A stretch of DNA of 64,000 nucleotides from Nocardia sienata NBRC 100364 (GCF_001613205.1 NZ_BDBX01000035.1:105891-169890), one strand, 5' to 3'. Counted from the first letter of the stretch, positions 12,001-18,108 are shown. Notes: a model not told the origin generated them from the sequence alone. Translations and numbers: made by a program.

Positions 12001-14182
12001 ATTTGCCCTCGCCGGGTTTCATCTCCACCGGGCGCGATTTCATCGCGTAGACAGCTTCCGCCTGCTCGACCCGCAACACCATGCCGCCCGGCACCGCGTC
12101 ACTGACCGTGCCGCGCCGGATGAGCTCCACTGTCGCGAGCATCGACTGGTGCTCATCGCCGCCGTGCAGTCCGGCCTTCAGTACGTCGTCCGGAAGGTTG
12201 GACAGACGCTGACTTTCCGGTACATGCTCGGCGGAGGCCTGGTGGAAGTCGATCAGCAGATCGACCGCCCGGTCGCGGTCACTGCGTGGCAGACCGGCGG
12301 CTTCGGCGAGACTGTCATGATCGGTGGCCGCAACATTCTGTTCGTCGCGCACGGATGCCGAATGTTCGTCCGCAGCATGGGTGTCAGTGCCGTCCGTCTC
12401 GGGCCGGGCCGAGCTCTCAGGTCTTTCCTGGCCGGACTGCTCGGCGGTCGAATCCCGCTGCGCGGTCGCAGGCTCGTCGCCAACCGGCGGCCCATGTTCG
12501 GCGCGGGCATCCGGCGATCCCGCATCGCCCTCGGCGACCGGATGGGGGCGCGCCGATGCCTCGTTGCCGGCACCGTCGGCGACCGCGGCGTGTGCTGCGG
12601 CCGGAGCACCGGCCTTTTCGGGAACCCCGTCGGCCGGACGCGCGTCCGTCGGGATCTTCGGCGGCGGCGCGGTTTCGCCTGCCGCCTCGACCGAGCGCGG
12701 CGCGGACGCTCGGCCGGCAGCGCCCTGCTTGTCCGCCGGTGGCCGCTCGACCGTTGTGGTCGCTTCCGAACGCGGCCGAGCCGCGGCGGCGTCGGACGAG
12801 GCAGCGGCCTGCGACCCCGACGATCGACCACCCGCTCCCTCCGACGCTCTACCGGCGGCTCCCTCGGGCGCTCTACCGGCGGCTCCCTCGGGCGCTCGAC
12901 CACCGGTCGCGGTGGGTGTTCCACCACCCGCGCCGTCGGCCGAAGCCGATGGCTGTTGCCCACTCCGTGATTGTGATTGCGCGGCCGCTGCGTTCCCCGC
13001 GACCTCGGCGGGAGCACCGCCACGCTCACCAGCGGTATTCGCGGTCTCCGCAGCCGGTTTCCAGGTCTGCCTTGCGGCCTCCCACGCCCGTTTCGATTCC
13101 ACCGATATCTCGATCGGTTGCCGAGGCGCCGCGGTATTCGCGTCGTGCCCCGCCGAGATCGCATCGGGCGGCGTGAATGGTGCGCCACCGTCGATCGCCG
13201 GCGGACGGGCGCTCTGGGCATATACGCCTCCCGAGAAAGCACCGTTGAGCAGTGGCCCCAGCACCTCCGTGTAATGCTGCGGCCAACCAGCGACCAAGGC
13301 CGCCGCACCCAGGCCCGAGATCGCCCCCGCTGTACCATGCACCAAGCCCATGGCCAGACGACTGGTCCCGATTTGGGGGAACACCATCGGAGCGAACCGG
13401 CCCGCGAGCATGCCGCCGACCGCTCCGCCCGCGCCGGACACGGCGGCCACCTCGATCGACTTCAGATCGATGCCCGTGGGGTTGGAACCATCCTCCCCGA
13501 TGATCTCGAGCGCTCTGTCCCCGGTGGCGACCTGTAGCGCCTGCACGCCCACTTCGACACCGACGGGCAGCGCGACCGCCGTGCCCATCCACTTGGCGAA
13601 CTGCGCCGGCCCCATACCGCTCAGCTGGGCGGCCGCCTTGGCGCCACCCGCCTGAATGGCCCGCTGTAGGTTCGCGCGCATCACGGCGACCTCGGCGCGC
13701 CCCTGGACCAGCGTGGATTCGACCGTCGGCGCGGCCGCCACCTGGCCGGCCGGGCCCGACGCCGTGGCGGCGGCCAGCAAACCGTAGATCTTCCACGCCA
13801 GGTGGATGCCGAACGTGAACATCACGCACAGCCATTTCTCCGCGTCGTTGGCCGCCGCCTGTCCCTGATCGGCCAGGGCGTTCACATCCTTGCCGAGCTG
13901 AGCCGCGCCCTGTCGATAGGAACTCAACGCCTCACGCAACTGCTCGGCCGTCTCGCCTACCGAATCCTCCCGCGCCAAAAGGCTGTCGATATCGGCTGAA
14001 TGGCCCTCTAGTTCCAGACTGCGGGCACGCAGCTCGGCCACCATCCGGCGCATCCCGGAAATGTCGGCGCCGGGAAGCTCCCCACCGAACACCACCATCT
14101 CGATCGGAGTACGCAGGAATCCGGGCAGACATTCGAAGGCGTTGCGTAGCTGCACGACCGGGCTGAACAGCGAACCGTCCAT
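1..14182 (-). CDS. Giant multidomain WXG100/SecA-like/HTH-array polymorphic-toxin-like protein (partial, runs off left edge)
   Basis: Frame is open from ATG 14182 to the window edge: 4,727 codons, no stop. The start lies 9 bp after the upstream stop, behind GGCGAGG. By residue: WXG100-like helical N-terminus with Gly/Ala-rich hydrophobic stretches (1-360); Ala/Pro/Glu linker (to about 625); SecA-like motor (627-1300) with Walker A MKPGEGKS (721-728), Walker B IDEMD (825-829), QRGVD (1175-1179) and NRTARNGQLG matching SecA GRAGRQGDPG; papain-like C1559/H1643/D1663; three sigma-region-4-like units (1820-2130); eight LacI-type HTHs (2510-3340); five XRE HTHs (3398-3775); GHKL ATPase with N3962 and GRGTQLV; second C4109/H4188/D4203; helical linker (4325-4480); TIKI/ChaN-like GETH (4623-4626) and E4653. 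I infer an ESX-exported effector that may carry its own translocation motor. It could instead act inside the producer. The C-terminal toxin end is not visible. Confidence 0.85.
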   Translation of the reverse strand, partial: MDGSLFSPVVQLRNAFECLPGFLRTPIEMVVFGGELPGADISGMRRMVAELRARSLELEGHSADIDSLLAREDSVGETAEQLREALSSYRQGAAQLGKDVNALADQGQAAANDAEKWLCVMFTFGIHLAWKIYGLLAAATASGPAGQVAAAPTVESTLVQGRAEVAVMRANLQRAIQAGGAKAAAQLSGMGPAQFAKWMGTAVALPVGVEVGVQALQVATGDRALEIIGEDGSNPTGIDLKSIEVAAVSGAGGAVGGMLAGRFAPMVFPQIGTSRLAMGLVHGTAGAISGLGAAALVAGWPQHYTEVLGPLLNGAFSGGVYAQSARPPAIDGGAPFTPPDAISAGHDANTAAPRQPIEISVESKRAWEAARQTWKPAAETANTAGERGGAPAEVAGNAAAAQSQSRSGQQPSASADGAGGGTPTATGGRAPEGAAGRAPEGAAGRASEGAGGRSSGSQAAASSDAAAARPRSEATTTVERPPADKQGAAGRASAPRSVEAAGETAPPPKIPTDARPADGVPEKAGAPAAAHAAVADGAGNEASARPHPVAEGDAGSPDARAEHGPPVGDEPATAQRDSTAEQSGQERPESSARPETDGTDTHAADEHSASVRDEQNVAATDHDSLAEAAGLPRSDRDRAVDLLIDFHQASAEHVPESQRLSNLPDDVLKAGLHGGDEHQSMLATVELIRRGTVSDAVPGGMVLRVEQAEAVYAMKSRPVEMKPGEGKSLVFMATAIQRAVHHGSVLLVTTTDGLANREVVTYEKLLSDSGHQKLMTDFGIDVFRADQENGFGPFKEGRPTIVVATGETVGHLCNAGKEPPRHVLIDEMDGIIDRGERQFLLSEGPEQKAPEETARQVFGAHKFLTEALADGSLSHEDFGLRRIAEEIGVQADGTPEIMYWYDGQPELTAGGRAKVEALPNGQNWLEGMGASRLETAAHAEFLVRAGVHYEMDAGKIVIIDQAEHGLQRNPKTSSESRWSAEPGKASLAQAIEAKEIRAAEARGEKAGDHQIVVRADAESAKRLDSVEIYRVGEGSFFDEVTGASGTLTDLNPVLKKIYGLEPAHEVGRSQTHRLVEGQPDVADSTHVKLSTIAEYANEMRNGGAGRFQEILCHRNDLVARQVEALVRAGVPREAIEAVDAKRIVGWGADWEAQLQRVFDEAGEQGNILVINKQGQRGVDISVSDAVKAIGGMHVWMTEAPEQSYIHEQAKNRTARNGQLGSAQVVMSPQDALIRNAMHLREVREAVIHYEQTASAHAADPTFRTHDALVEARQSVRELVPELQQRALRHSTADFVRHHVHYTDPNMRLVTLAEADTGQYDNDRDFTRPDGPADRAARLAGLLGIPAPEVANQITALERAGVDDPMRELLHQAGIAPAAAEALKQHVDETAPAAARDRETLGNEDALIHIGRLRGELAEQLGKQLSDIDGAEGMRMLDPEVTEARDALAAALGYPAAGINPGIARDILGEAVGDHLPAANTAESAARADTAAATAHSEPAGDGLQDATSRDAAAQKSDTQDSDVDHGTADDIVAAASRYLALSALFDLVVQFHRRSPNSCVNNAVTGMRVLCPDNADRFQVPRTRTKGYGHDDVRDIFGAELQQAGSLDQVAESLKTRPGGITVLVYKWKDTRANGTSTEADDHMVLLVNDSTSVDKPNLVVVDLAASRDRNTDNDYGPRDLRNRRTLLNKAVGFDEWRREQEVFFKIPPDKRRFETIEFDRDGNPVPRSGTEVSDAETPPQNQQVDVPSAMQDETNAIPVGRPGPAEAIPVRSGAAGDVSNNPRRDEYRLVGSRPHDGPEFGHDYEPNDLADDEDFTVADLVDEIAYEWLGLDGLPSPDSAQYAQLREAVQQQMPPELREVMTGDLEALLYAIAQLPTEQQRHFAQLFYLNNLPFGRVATELEVDRVAVRALRRDVPRMLATRMADPIELHPDADRLPPAGSDEYTRLSRAVQWRLPAEVWSAADGDLTALLEAVAGLPEASRQYAELAYLKGLALPEVWESMGNVRGVLRQHVPRQLTEYLARGPIFDVGYELPLPGSLRYTELLEAVRGRVPDQVAAAMNGDLGALIRAIAALPHQERIYCEKAFFGGARPTEMTQILSLRSHRETAQVLIKATSRLLVELNRDDTRHRAATSAANTRDAIAARLGPSPAGWVSETPAIMEELRVTYDDARANLATLLAVDPSVIRIGSVRQALDIVQAQLRAMSPDALATAVRSGAASRLGLWIGQRVQLDNDIQAATARTINDGSVPTDLRDQLFSTGERLDAELRQLLSISHLQAVSDSGTGHSTSELRRLAELSTVSDLSALVAALDLFFGTTDSERLLQFWDEDSRPAHHVFLLSRLTGAGTATDHDPLGTPSVDPAPSARDFRADLGIEGIATLRSVLSDGWGVDPKSMEQNALRERLEVVQRSLRALDREGWRRIARTGQFGDVMAWIHRRMAHNPDVASDALEHELSQLLEPAGWGATQPFEAGDPLSVLRVIAEATGETALRGLLSLTELFLGLDVSQAHRRPRAVDVARLAGVDEATVSNVFGSYARRGKPAHTEEEQRVLISAQWLGYPIPADYRKAIDPEFVQTRCKPPRFDGRDFIPGSFAVQPSTARVARMAGVDTKTVSAVFAGEIDADSDRGRRVLEAADRLGFWHARAHTADFVQIHTLRVELARILGLEPSAVDRATVLAGLRRRAMAAAEPDTVRLTELADRFLDLAGWELDQQLTHQDIARLAGVNRRTVNKVLAREEPTHTEEEQRVLVAAQWLDVPLPAALRDAIDPEFVAQRFTPPTYRAGGNVSARFTPQPTQAQISELSGVDRAAVTRVLNGRIPADSARGRKVHAAAAQLGYWWWDATRALESQPAAGTAAPDESVTDNADPVRPDRPLDVLQVQILRTRLSEILGIDPDALQQDSLRTAVRTAQAALELLDGRGWQRLLADGNPTALMRWIGRCVEQGPAEAVMARLQSLLTLREDDRIAIPSAEDPLTELRLAGEMATEPNLVRFVELAELFLELGESEASATPSRSDVARLAGVDRGTAMLLDQDEPAYTEEEQRLLAAALWLGYPVATALLYAVDPMFFARRFVPGNYSAGRFTPSRFATQPSQRAVAEAAGVAASTVSEVFRGEIRADSEVALRVHEAAERIGYWRHIRREVDVEYVHALRTILASAMDVHPADLTREKVTAYLQRFDSNHPPHRHVARSAELFLECTSRELAKPATQADVAKIAGVHRDTVNVTLSRTDPTYSEEEQRVLAAAQWLGYTPHGEPLAPALQQAIDPYFIATRFTPGRFAGDRFVPGQFAAQPTQAAIAERTGLHKPVVSAVLRGRIGADTPRGRRVLAAAAELGYYWHPKRAERLASRARTSTPDSIGSRPSESSADPSSPNTANALNRARGAWITARRDDKGRRDGRTMTAADLARAVGVNRSTMSRIEQGSTRPRPGLFVKIGRALGVPRSELVDAAHNFYPDADFDLAPTAYPLDAPGRWLSAMLHDRDMSWEELAEAGGIGAKYLNSIGKGATVPGAAVFLSLCKALNLGRAAIDTAADRFFPGATADLAPTAYAAGERGLWLRAHRNDHGISGEELAQAAGIDSEHLRSVERAERDLGVVDFLSLCKALGLEREAIDTAADRFFPGVRVGLDPDAYAPEEKRLWLRALRYDRGKSPEEVAEAAGISTIHLRSIEAGERAPGVVVFLSLCDALNIEADVTARAAGRFYPDARFDLDRAAYTSAEQGLWFRALRYHDRLQRSDVADRTGLTEKYIGQIERGERTPSRRAFRLLGRELGIGPIDLDAAEDHFFASALTDDPGLRFDDLTAGNEAQADLVERQIVELLEGWSDPAYVREIATAVGASIRWGQGRISLRAEMDADAVHVELVDITGDHSYVRVEWRLGRTPVAVERAAEPAVERSSEEIDLDRLMEMFGESEPEEIPPYQREVRRIRNAVEARLLEYDVDISGDLVDSIMRAVSELVTNAKKHLYSNASSAGLAPEEVLDLAIRGLGDDRQVHLTVTNDIASGVAAKLPKWTADEQAVDREGGRGTQLVIAESTVAVRRIIFANGKNTIEHSVEFHATPPAGDVAVTHSRSTTRKPATTRYTTTGRFLRPATHEPADAVPDHVVACAGSTIRAAWADGLDDALIPHQDSESWNDLVTGLTTGLAEFVDADRTLAERLDREIDSLLEPGNPRHSSVFVVERDGIAHAFYVTQLDGVIFVHDTNVPRITDPALGGKTIARIRDRETWQQFFRESFPRVDRAFFAHFERAAGVLAPLTHEPGAALDGTNAPVRGLPSDRDSGATSRERANPADSGVDRIGSRPSEDSARRPSPNHGPSAAAIPVANIRTRLAELRAAEQANTPATERTRQLIEFANAVKEMEDAAAAMARTRADAEAGARWQSALSTVSSIAATVEAAARDTGRHEEAVRMLARLDGAVVGQVHLVYAALFERMRDAGQYVDEVDDTDEREFERAARQYESLVKQIDWLDALITVLEHTSPKDYSQQYRSLIDTIPYDPDPRALDPSPLQSSLMREATGSADRSTELEQRAAAAEQRHRAAVAAVGELDRLLIPTDPRGPVGVAQPGTTTDAQASSTAAAESTLADQFAEDPPLIQSLAHTMLARQPANMAQLVADAQIVLFGETHTNPAGREFLEQQAAALRAAGVTHYGIEAPPNPVFDALNAGEQVDLTEIQCGPGFGNWADAVKAMAAAGITIVPFDVEQPSSPEGSPLRDVRESHMAQVITD
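2860..3985 (-). repeat. Five tandem XRE-type helix-turn-helix units inside the giant gene
   Basis: Five Cro/C1-type HTH units recur about every 84 residues (252 bp), starting near residues 3398, 3486, 3570, 3654 and 3735. Each has the pattern (E/D)(L/V)A..(A/T)G(I/V/L)....(M/L/I)..IE.GER.P followed by a short FLSLCKALNL-like helix and a linker with RFFPG or similar. Units 2 to 4 also keep high DNA identity (compare 3327-3387 with 3576-3635), which indicates recent tandem duplication. Confidence 0.8.
4163..6645 (-). repeat. Four pairs of LacI-type HTH units in a nested duplication
   Basis: Eight LacI-type HTHs occur as four A-B pairs at residues about 2510-2641, 2714-2838, 3012-3137 and 3207-3338. 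A units read VARLAGV...TV then a THTEEEQRVL..AQWLGY tail. B units read AGV...TVS.VF.G.I.ADS.RGRRV..AA..LGY, close to the classical LacI helix 1 to 3 arrangement. Pair 1 to pair 3 and pair 2 to pair 4 are both spaced about 495 residues, and a shared helical module precedes pairs 1 and 3. This implies duplication of a unit that was already doubled. Confidence 0.78.
12846..12893 (-). repeat. Exact 24-bp tandem duplication in the Ala-rich linker
   Basis: Two identical 24-bp copies (12846-12869 and 12870-12893) encode consecutive EGAAGRAP-type octapeptides in the linker between the N-terminal domain and the SecA-like motor. A degenerate third copy follows in the coding direction's upstream side. 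It looks like replication slippage in a disordered linker. Confidence 0.85.
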
Positions 14183-14191
14183 CGCCTCGCC

Positions 14192-15856
14192 CTACCCCGG
14201 TCGGATTGCCGCGGCGACCAGCACCGCATGCAGCAGTCGTGCCTGAATACCGGCCTTCTCGCCGTGCTGGACCACCTCGGCGAACGCGACGCCGAGCGCC
14301 TCGTCCACATCGAATCCGCCTCGTTCCGTGGCATTCCCGGTCAACTCGGCACGCCACTCCCGGTAGCCGCGCACCATTTCGGACAGCGCAGGGCGCGGGC
14401 GCGGCTGGGTGTCCAGGTACTCCGAGATCAGGACGCGTTGTGCCCGCCGGTGTGCGACACCGCCACCGGCAGCGTCGAAAGCCCGGCCGAATGCCCGCAA
14501 GGTGGCTGTGTAGATATCCGGCTGTGTCGTCTCCCCCGTTTCCTCGGTATCGGCGGTGGGGTCCTGCGGGTGTCCGGATGGCCGGGATGATCGGGCAGGT
14601 GGCTGCGGCTGTTGTGCGGCGCGCCGGTCGAGGGTTATCGACCGGGCACCGCCTTCGCTGTCCGTCGGCGCCCCGGCCCACCGCACCGTGCCGAGCTCGT
14701 CCTCGAGCTCGGCGACCGCAACGGTCTCCAGCACGATCATCGGGTAGTCGGTGAGGACCCGGTCCACCGCGGTCACGAACTCCTGTACCGGCGCGAGCTG
14801 AAGATCGGGGGCATCGAAACCCGTCACCTCGACGCCGTGCCGCTCGGCCAATGCGCGTGCCAGCCGTTCGATTGCCGGATCGGCCGGCGACCGCTCGCGG
14901 CCGCCGCGCCGATCACGGTCGCGGCCATTGTCGCCGGCCGGTGAGTTCGGTCGTGGTGGGGGACCTTGCTGCGGAGCCTGCCCGGTGTTCGCGGGCCTTC
15001 CAGCGTTTCCAGGGGAACCCGGCGTTCCGGGTTGGCCGGGCGTGCGGGGCGGCGTCTCGGTCCCCGGGGCTGCGGCCCGTCCCGCGGGCCCTGCCACGGG
15101 GCTGCCGGACGGTCTTCCCGACGTCTGAGGCGTATTACGCGATGGGGCTGCTACCGGCGGGGGTGAGACCGCGGAGGACGGTGGCGGCACCGCCGGTCCG
15201 GAACGCCGGCCGGGGCCGGGGGTGCCGGTCGCCTCGTTGCTCACCGGACCGGATTCGGGGCGGGAACGACTCCACGGCGACTCGGACCGTGGTCCGTTGT
15301 CCGCAGCGGCACGCCCCGGGGATCCGTCCGGTGCCGGTGCGCTACCGGGCCGGTTGTGCCCACCGGCCGGGAGTTGGTCGGTGCTCCGTGGCCCGCCGAC
15401 GGGAGAGACCGGCGAATTCTGCTCCGGCGTCACCACGGCCTGATCGGATGGGTTCGGCCAGGGTCCCTCGGCCGGCGATTGTGGGCCGACCGTACCCGCC
15501 GGGGGCGACTCGGCGATGCCGGCCGGTCCCGGACCCGGATCCTGGGCGGCCCCGGCCACGCGCGCGGCGCTGTCTATGTCCTGTGCGCCGAAGTCGTTGG
15601 CGGCGCTGATGATTCCGGCCGCGTTACTGCGCATTCCTTCCGCCATGGCCTGCACGGTCGAAACCACTTGTTCGGCGCGCGGCGTGAACTGCTCGGCGAA
15701 GGTGCGCCCCATATAGTCGTCGCCGAAGCTGCCTTCCGCCTGCTGCAAGCAGTACCGCAGCCCGGCGTGTGTTTGCTGCACCCGATCAGCGATATCGGCC
15801 AGCCGCGCGCCACGCTCGCGCAGGTCATCCAAGTCCAGTCGTAGTTCGCCGCTCAT
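14192..15856 (-). CDS. WXG100-like protein with Pro-rich linker and degenerate zincin-like C-terminal domain
   Basis: 554 aa. Residues 1-95 form a helical hairpin typical of ESX-type WXG100-like proteins, with a YMGRTFAEQF segment and a second amphipathic helix. Residues 100-340 are a low-complexity Pro/Gly/Ser linker. The C-terminal 215 residues resemble the actinobacterial toxin-associated zincin-like fold (VLTDYP, SITLDRR, Y.AT..AFG.AFDAAGG, EALGVAFAEV). The usual HEFGH metal motif is RAFGR here (454-458), so peptidase activity is unlikely. ATGA overlap with the preceding gene and a 9-bp gap to the giant gene imply translation in one operon. I infer an exported chaperone or scaffold partner of the giant protein. 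The fold assignment is from memory of the motif pattern, not a search. Confidence 0.8.
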   Translation of the reverse strand: MSGELRLDLDDLRERGARLADIADRVQQTHAGLRYCLQQAEGSFGDDYMGRTFAEQFTPRAEQVVSTVQAMAEGMRSNAAGIISAANDFGAQDIDSAARVAGAAQDPGPGPAGIAESPPAGTVGPQSPAEGPWPNPSDQAVVTPEQNSPVSPVGGPRSTDQLPAGGHNRPGSAPAPDGSPGRAAADNGPRSESPWSRSRPESGPVSNEATGTPGPGRRSGPAVPPPSSAVSPPPVAAPSRNTPQTSGRPSGSPVAGPAGRAAAPGTETPPRTPGQPGTPGSPGNAGRPANTGQAPQQGPPPRPNSPAGDNGRDRDRRGGRERSPADPAIERLARALAERHGVEVTGFDAPDLQLAPVQEFVTAVDRVLTDYPMIVLETVAVAELEDELGTVRWAGAPTDSEGGARSITLDRRAAQQPQPPARSSRPSGHPQDPTADTEETGETTQPDIYTATLRAFGRAFDAAGGGVAHRRAQRVLISEYLDTQPRPRPALSEMVRGYREWRAELTGNATERGGFDVDEALGVAFAEVVQHGEKAGIQARLLHAVLVAAAIRPG

Positions 15857-17259
15857 CTCCCACCTCGGGCAGATGACATCGGTCCGCCGGTCCGCAGCCG
15901 GAACCGGTGCTCGAAATCGGTGATGAACGCCGACAGCGGTACCGACGAGCTCGACCGCTCCACGGCACCATCGTCTGCGACATAGAAGACCGCCCGGTCG
16001 AGCGCGATCTCTCCATCCGGCACCGGTGATCGCACCATCCAGCCCACGCTGATCCGCTCGGCCCGCAAGGTCGAGAGCGGGAATCCGGTCGTGTCGTAAC
16101 CCCGGCTGCGGATGTGATCACGAACCAGGTTGAGTGCCTCCGCCTGCTGAATCCCCACGATGTCACCGGCGACCAGATCGGCGAGCACGAACTGGAACAG
16201 GGCGCCGTCGATATCGACCTCGGCGTCCTCGCCCACAACCTGCACGATCGCCGCACGGGTCACCGCCGCGGCCTGCGCAGCCGACACCAGCACTTCGGCG
16301 GCATCCGGCGACGGGCGATCCAGTACGCCTGCCACTACTTTCGCCACCGCATCGGCCGTCCACACGGCGGGCAACGCAGGTGCGCATTCCGCCATCGGAG
16401 CGGATTCGCCGCGGTACCACTGTCCCTGATCCCACCAGTAACAAAACGACAGCATGCCGGTCATCACGCGGGGGTTGAGCACCGGGTCGGTCACCCAATC
16501 CGGCGCTCCGGAAAACAATTTCGGCATCGCGCCGTGCCCGTTGTAGGCGGCTTCCAGAACCGGCGCGTCCCAGACACCGCCCGACAGCACCGCCCGGTCA
16601 CCGGGCAGCAGTGTCAACGTCGAACCGCTGCGTCCCGAACTTTCGAAGATGCCGACCGATGGGCCGATCCGCGGGCCTCGTTCCGATCCGGCCGCCACGA
16701 AGGCCGCGGCCAGCACCGCCCACCGGGCCCACACCACCGCCAGATCCGGCAACTCGCCGATCACCGGGGTTGCCTGCACGCCCGCACTCCGATCAGCGCG
16801 CACGCCGTCCGCGGCCGCGCGCGGTGACCTCGATTGGGGTTCACCGCGTCCGAGGTAGGCGGCCAGCCACACGGGGAGCCTGCTACGGGGATACCGTTCC
16901 AGATCCGCCAGATACGCCTGCGGCGCGAACAATTGCTCACCGGGAAACGGCTCCGCGCCCCGATCGGCGACGACCTCGGCCCCCTGGGTATCGACGTGCA
17001 CCACCAGCCGCCACCACGGCCCGTCCTCGTCGGCGGCAAACAGGTCCCGATGCCGGCGCACCAACTCCCACGCCGCATCCGACACCTGACACCTGACCGG
17101 GTGGTCGCCGTCATCGGCGAGGAACAGCGCCGATTCGGCGACAACGGTCATCGCGAACGCGGCCTCCAACCTGCGGCACCCGTCCGGCGCGAGCTCACGC
17201 AGCTCAGCGACGATCTGATCGGCCAGCTCCGCGAGTTCCGGACTCCCGGACCTGATCAC
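15853..17259 (-). CDS. Conserved ESX-cluster protein, candidate immunity or accessory factor
   Basis: 468 aa from GTG 17259, chosen because a strong Shine-Dalgarno (GAGGTGGGAG, complement of 17266-17275) lies 6 nt upstream; the frame stays open further but without support. It has two parts. Residues 1-150 carry a motif set (RLEAAFA.TVVAES, ELVRRHRDLFA, GPWWRLVVHVDT, LPVWLAAYLG) that I associate with proteins beside WXG100-type toxins in Nocardia. Residues 190-468 form a second alpha/beta domain ending in an FEHRFRLRTG tail. There is no signal peptide or membrane segment, so it is cytosolic. It is the first gene of the three-gene operon. An immunity role is inferred only from position and the absence of enzyme motifs. 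Confidence 0.72.
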   Translation of the reverse strand: MIRSGSPELAELADQIVAELRELAPDGCRRLEAAFAMTVVAESALFLADDGDHPVRCQVSDAAWELVRRHRDLFAADEDGPWWRLVVHVDTQGAEVVADRGAEPFPGEQLFAPQAYLADLERYPRSRLPVWLAAYLGRGEPQSRSPRAAADGVRADRSAGVQATPVIGELPDLAVVWARWAVLAAAFVAAGSERGPRIGPSVGIFESSGRSGSTLTLLPGDRAVLSGGVWDAPVLEAAYNGHGAMPKLFSGAPDWVTDPVLNPRVMTGMLSFCYWWDQGQWYRGESAPMAECAPALPAVWTADAVAKVVAGVLDRPSPDAAEVLVSAAQAAAVTRAAIVQVVGEDAEVDIDGALFQFVLADLVAGDIVGIQQAEALNLVRDHIRSRGYDTTGFPLSTLRAERISVGWMVRSPVPDGEIALDRAVFYVADDGAVERSSSSVPLSAFITDFEHRFRLRTGGPMSSARGGR

Positions 17260-17478
17260 AGCACACTCCCACCTCAGCGGATCTCTGCCCTGCAAGCCGG
17301 TATGCGAACCTCGACCCGGAGAGCGTTGTTCGGCCGTCAGGATCACACTCGGGTGGTAGATTCCCGCAACCCGGGCGCGAGCGCAACCGACCTCTCTTGC
17401 CAGCCATGGCAAGGGCGCCGATGTGCAACTTATCGCCGAACCGCTTACACCCCCTGAACGGCAAGAGATACGTATCCA

Positions 17479-17510
17479 GCCCGACCAATAGCCGTCCGGA
17501 ATGGTCGGGC
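17479..17510 (-). terminator. Hairpin between the 17527 ORF and the toxin-like operon
   Basis: A perfect 9-bp inverted repeat (GCCCGACCA at 17479-17487 and TGGTCGGGC at 17502-17510) lies just downstream, on the minus strand, of the stop at 17527. There is no clear U-tract. It probably ends transcription of the small minus-strand ORF before the operon that starts at 17259. Confidence 0.5.
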
Positions 17511-17526
17511 GCTACCGCGTGGGTCC

Positions 17527-17778
17527 TCACGGCATGACACCGGCCGCCCGTGTCGACTCGGTATCGGTCGCCACGTTGTGGGCATACAGCGCGCGGTATG
17601 CGTAGTAGTAGACGAACCATTGTGCGCCCCAAGTGGCGAGTGCGGCTGTGTAGAAGATCGTGCGGTTCTCGTCGTCGAAGGAGAATGGGAAAAAGTCGTA
17701 GGTGATGGCGATGGTGGACGCCGCTGCGGTGACCGCGCCTGCCCGGATGGCCGGCAGGGAACTGAAGGACCCGGCCAA
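17527..17778 (-). CDS. Small putative membrane protein, start uncertain
   Basis: About 83 aa if started at TTG 17778; the frame is open further upstream but has no convincing start. The protein contains a hydrophobic aromatic segment (AALATWGAQWFVYYYAYRAL) preceded by YDFFPFSFDDEN, which looks more like real protein than antisense noise. The base composition is less GC-rich than in the neighbours. A hairpin follows the stop. It may be a truncated gene, since a GC-rich inverted repeat at 17829-17856 lies just upstream of the likely start. Family not recognised. Confidence 0.35.
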   Translation of the reverse strand: MAGSFSSLPAIRAGAVTAAASTIAITYDFFPFSFDDENRTIFYTAALATWGAQWFVYYYAYRALYAHNVATDTESTRAAGVMP

Positions 17779-17828
17779 ATTCGCGCAGATCCTCGCCGAT
17801 CGGTTGACGCATACGCTCTGACCGGGCC

Positions 17829-17856
17829 GGAGGCCGCGGCACGCCCCGCGGCCTCC
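17829..17856. other. Perfect 11-bp inverted repeat
   Basis: GGAGGCCGCGG and its complement CCGCGGCCTCC flank a 6-nt loop. It could be a terminator without a U-tract or a remnant of a repeat element. It sits where coding potential on either strand becomes weak. Confidence 0.5.
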
Positions 17857-18108
17857 TCCGGGCTCCGTCAGTGACGATCGCAGAACGCCTGAATCTCGAT
17901 GGGGCCAATGGGATGCGGTGGCCTCGAGCACCGGCAACGATTGCGCTCCGCCGGGGCGGCCCGGCGGAGCTGACCGGCGCAGAATCCGAACTCCCTCGGA
18001 CGCGAAAGATTTCGCCAGGACGCTCATCTGCGGTTTGTAACCCGTCAAAGGGTAAAGGCGATGGATCATCCGGAATACGCGAACCGTGTTCTGGATAGGA
18101 GATCGATC

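Noticed and set aside
10991..12970. 659-codon plus-strand open frame
   Set aside because: It is antisense to the SecA-like part of the giant gene, has Arg-rich low-complexity sequence and no domain; GC-rich codon bias opens such frames.
12253..13338. 361-codon Pro/Arg-rich frame and its plus-strand counterparts
   Set aside because: They are out-of-phase readings of the Ala/Pro linker of the giant gene.
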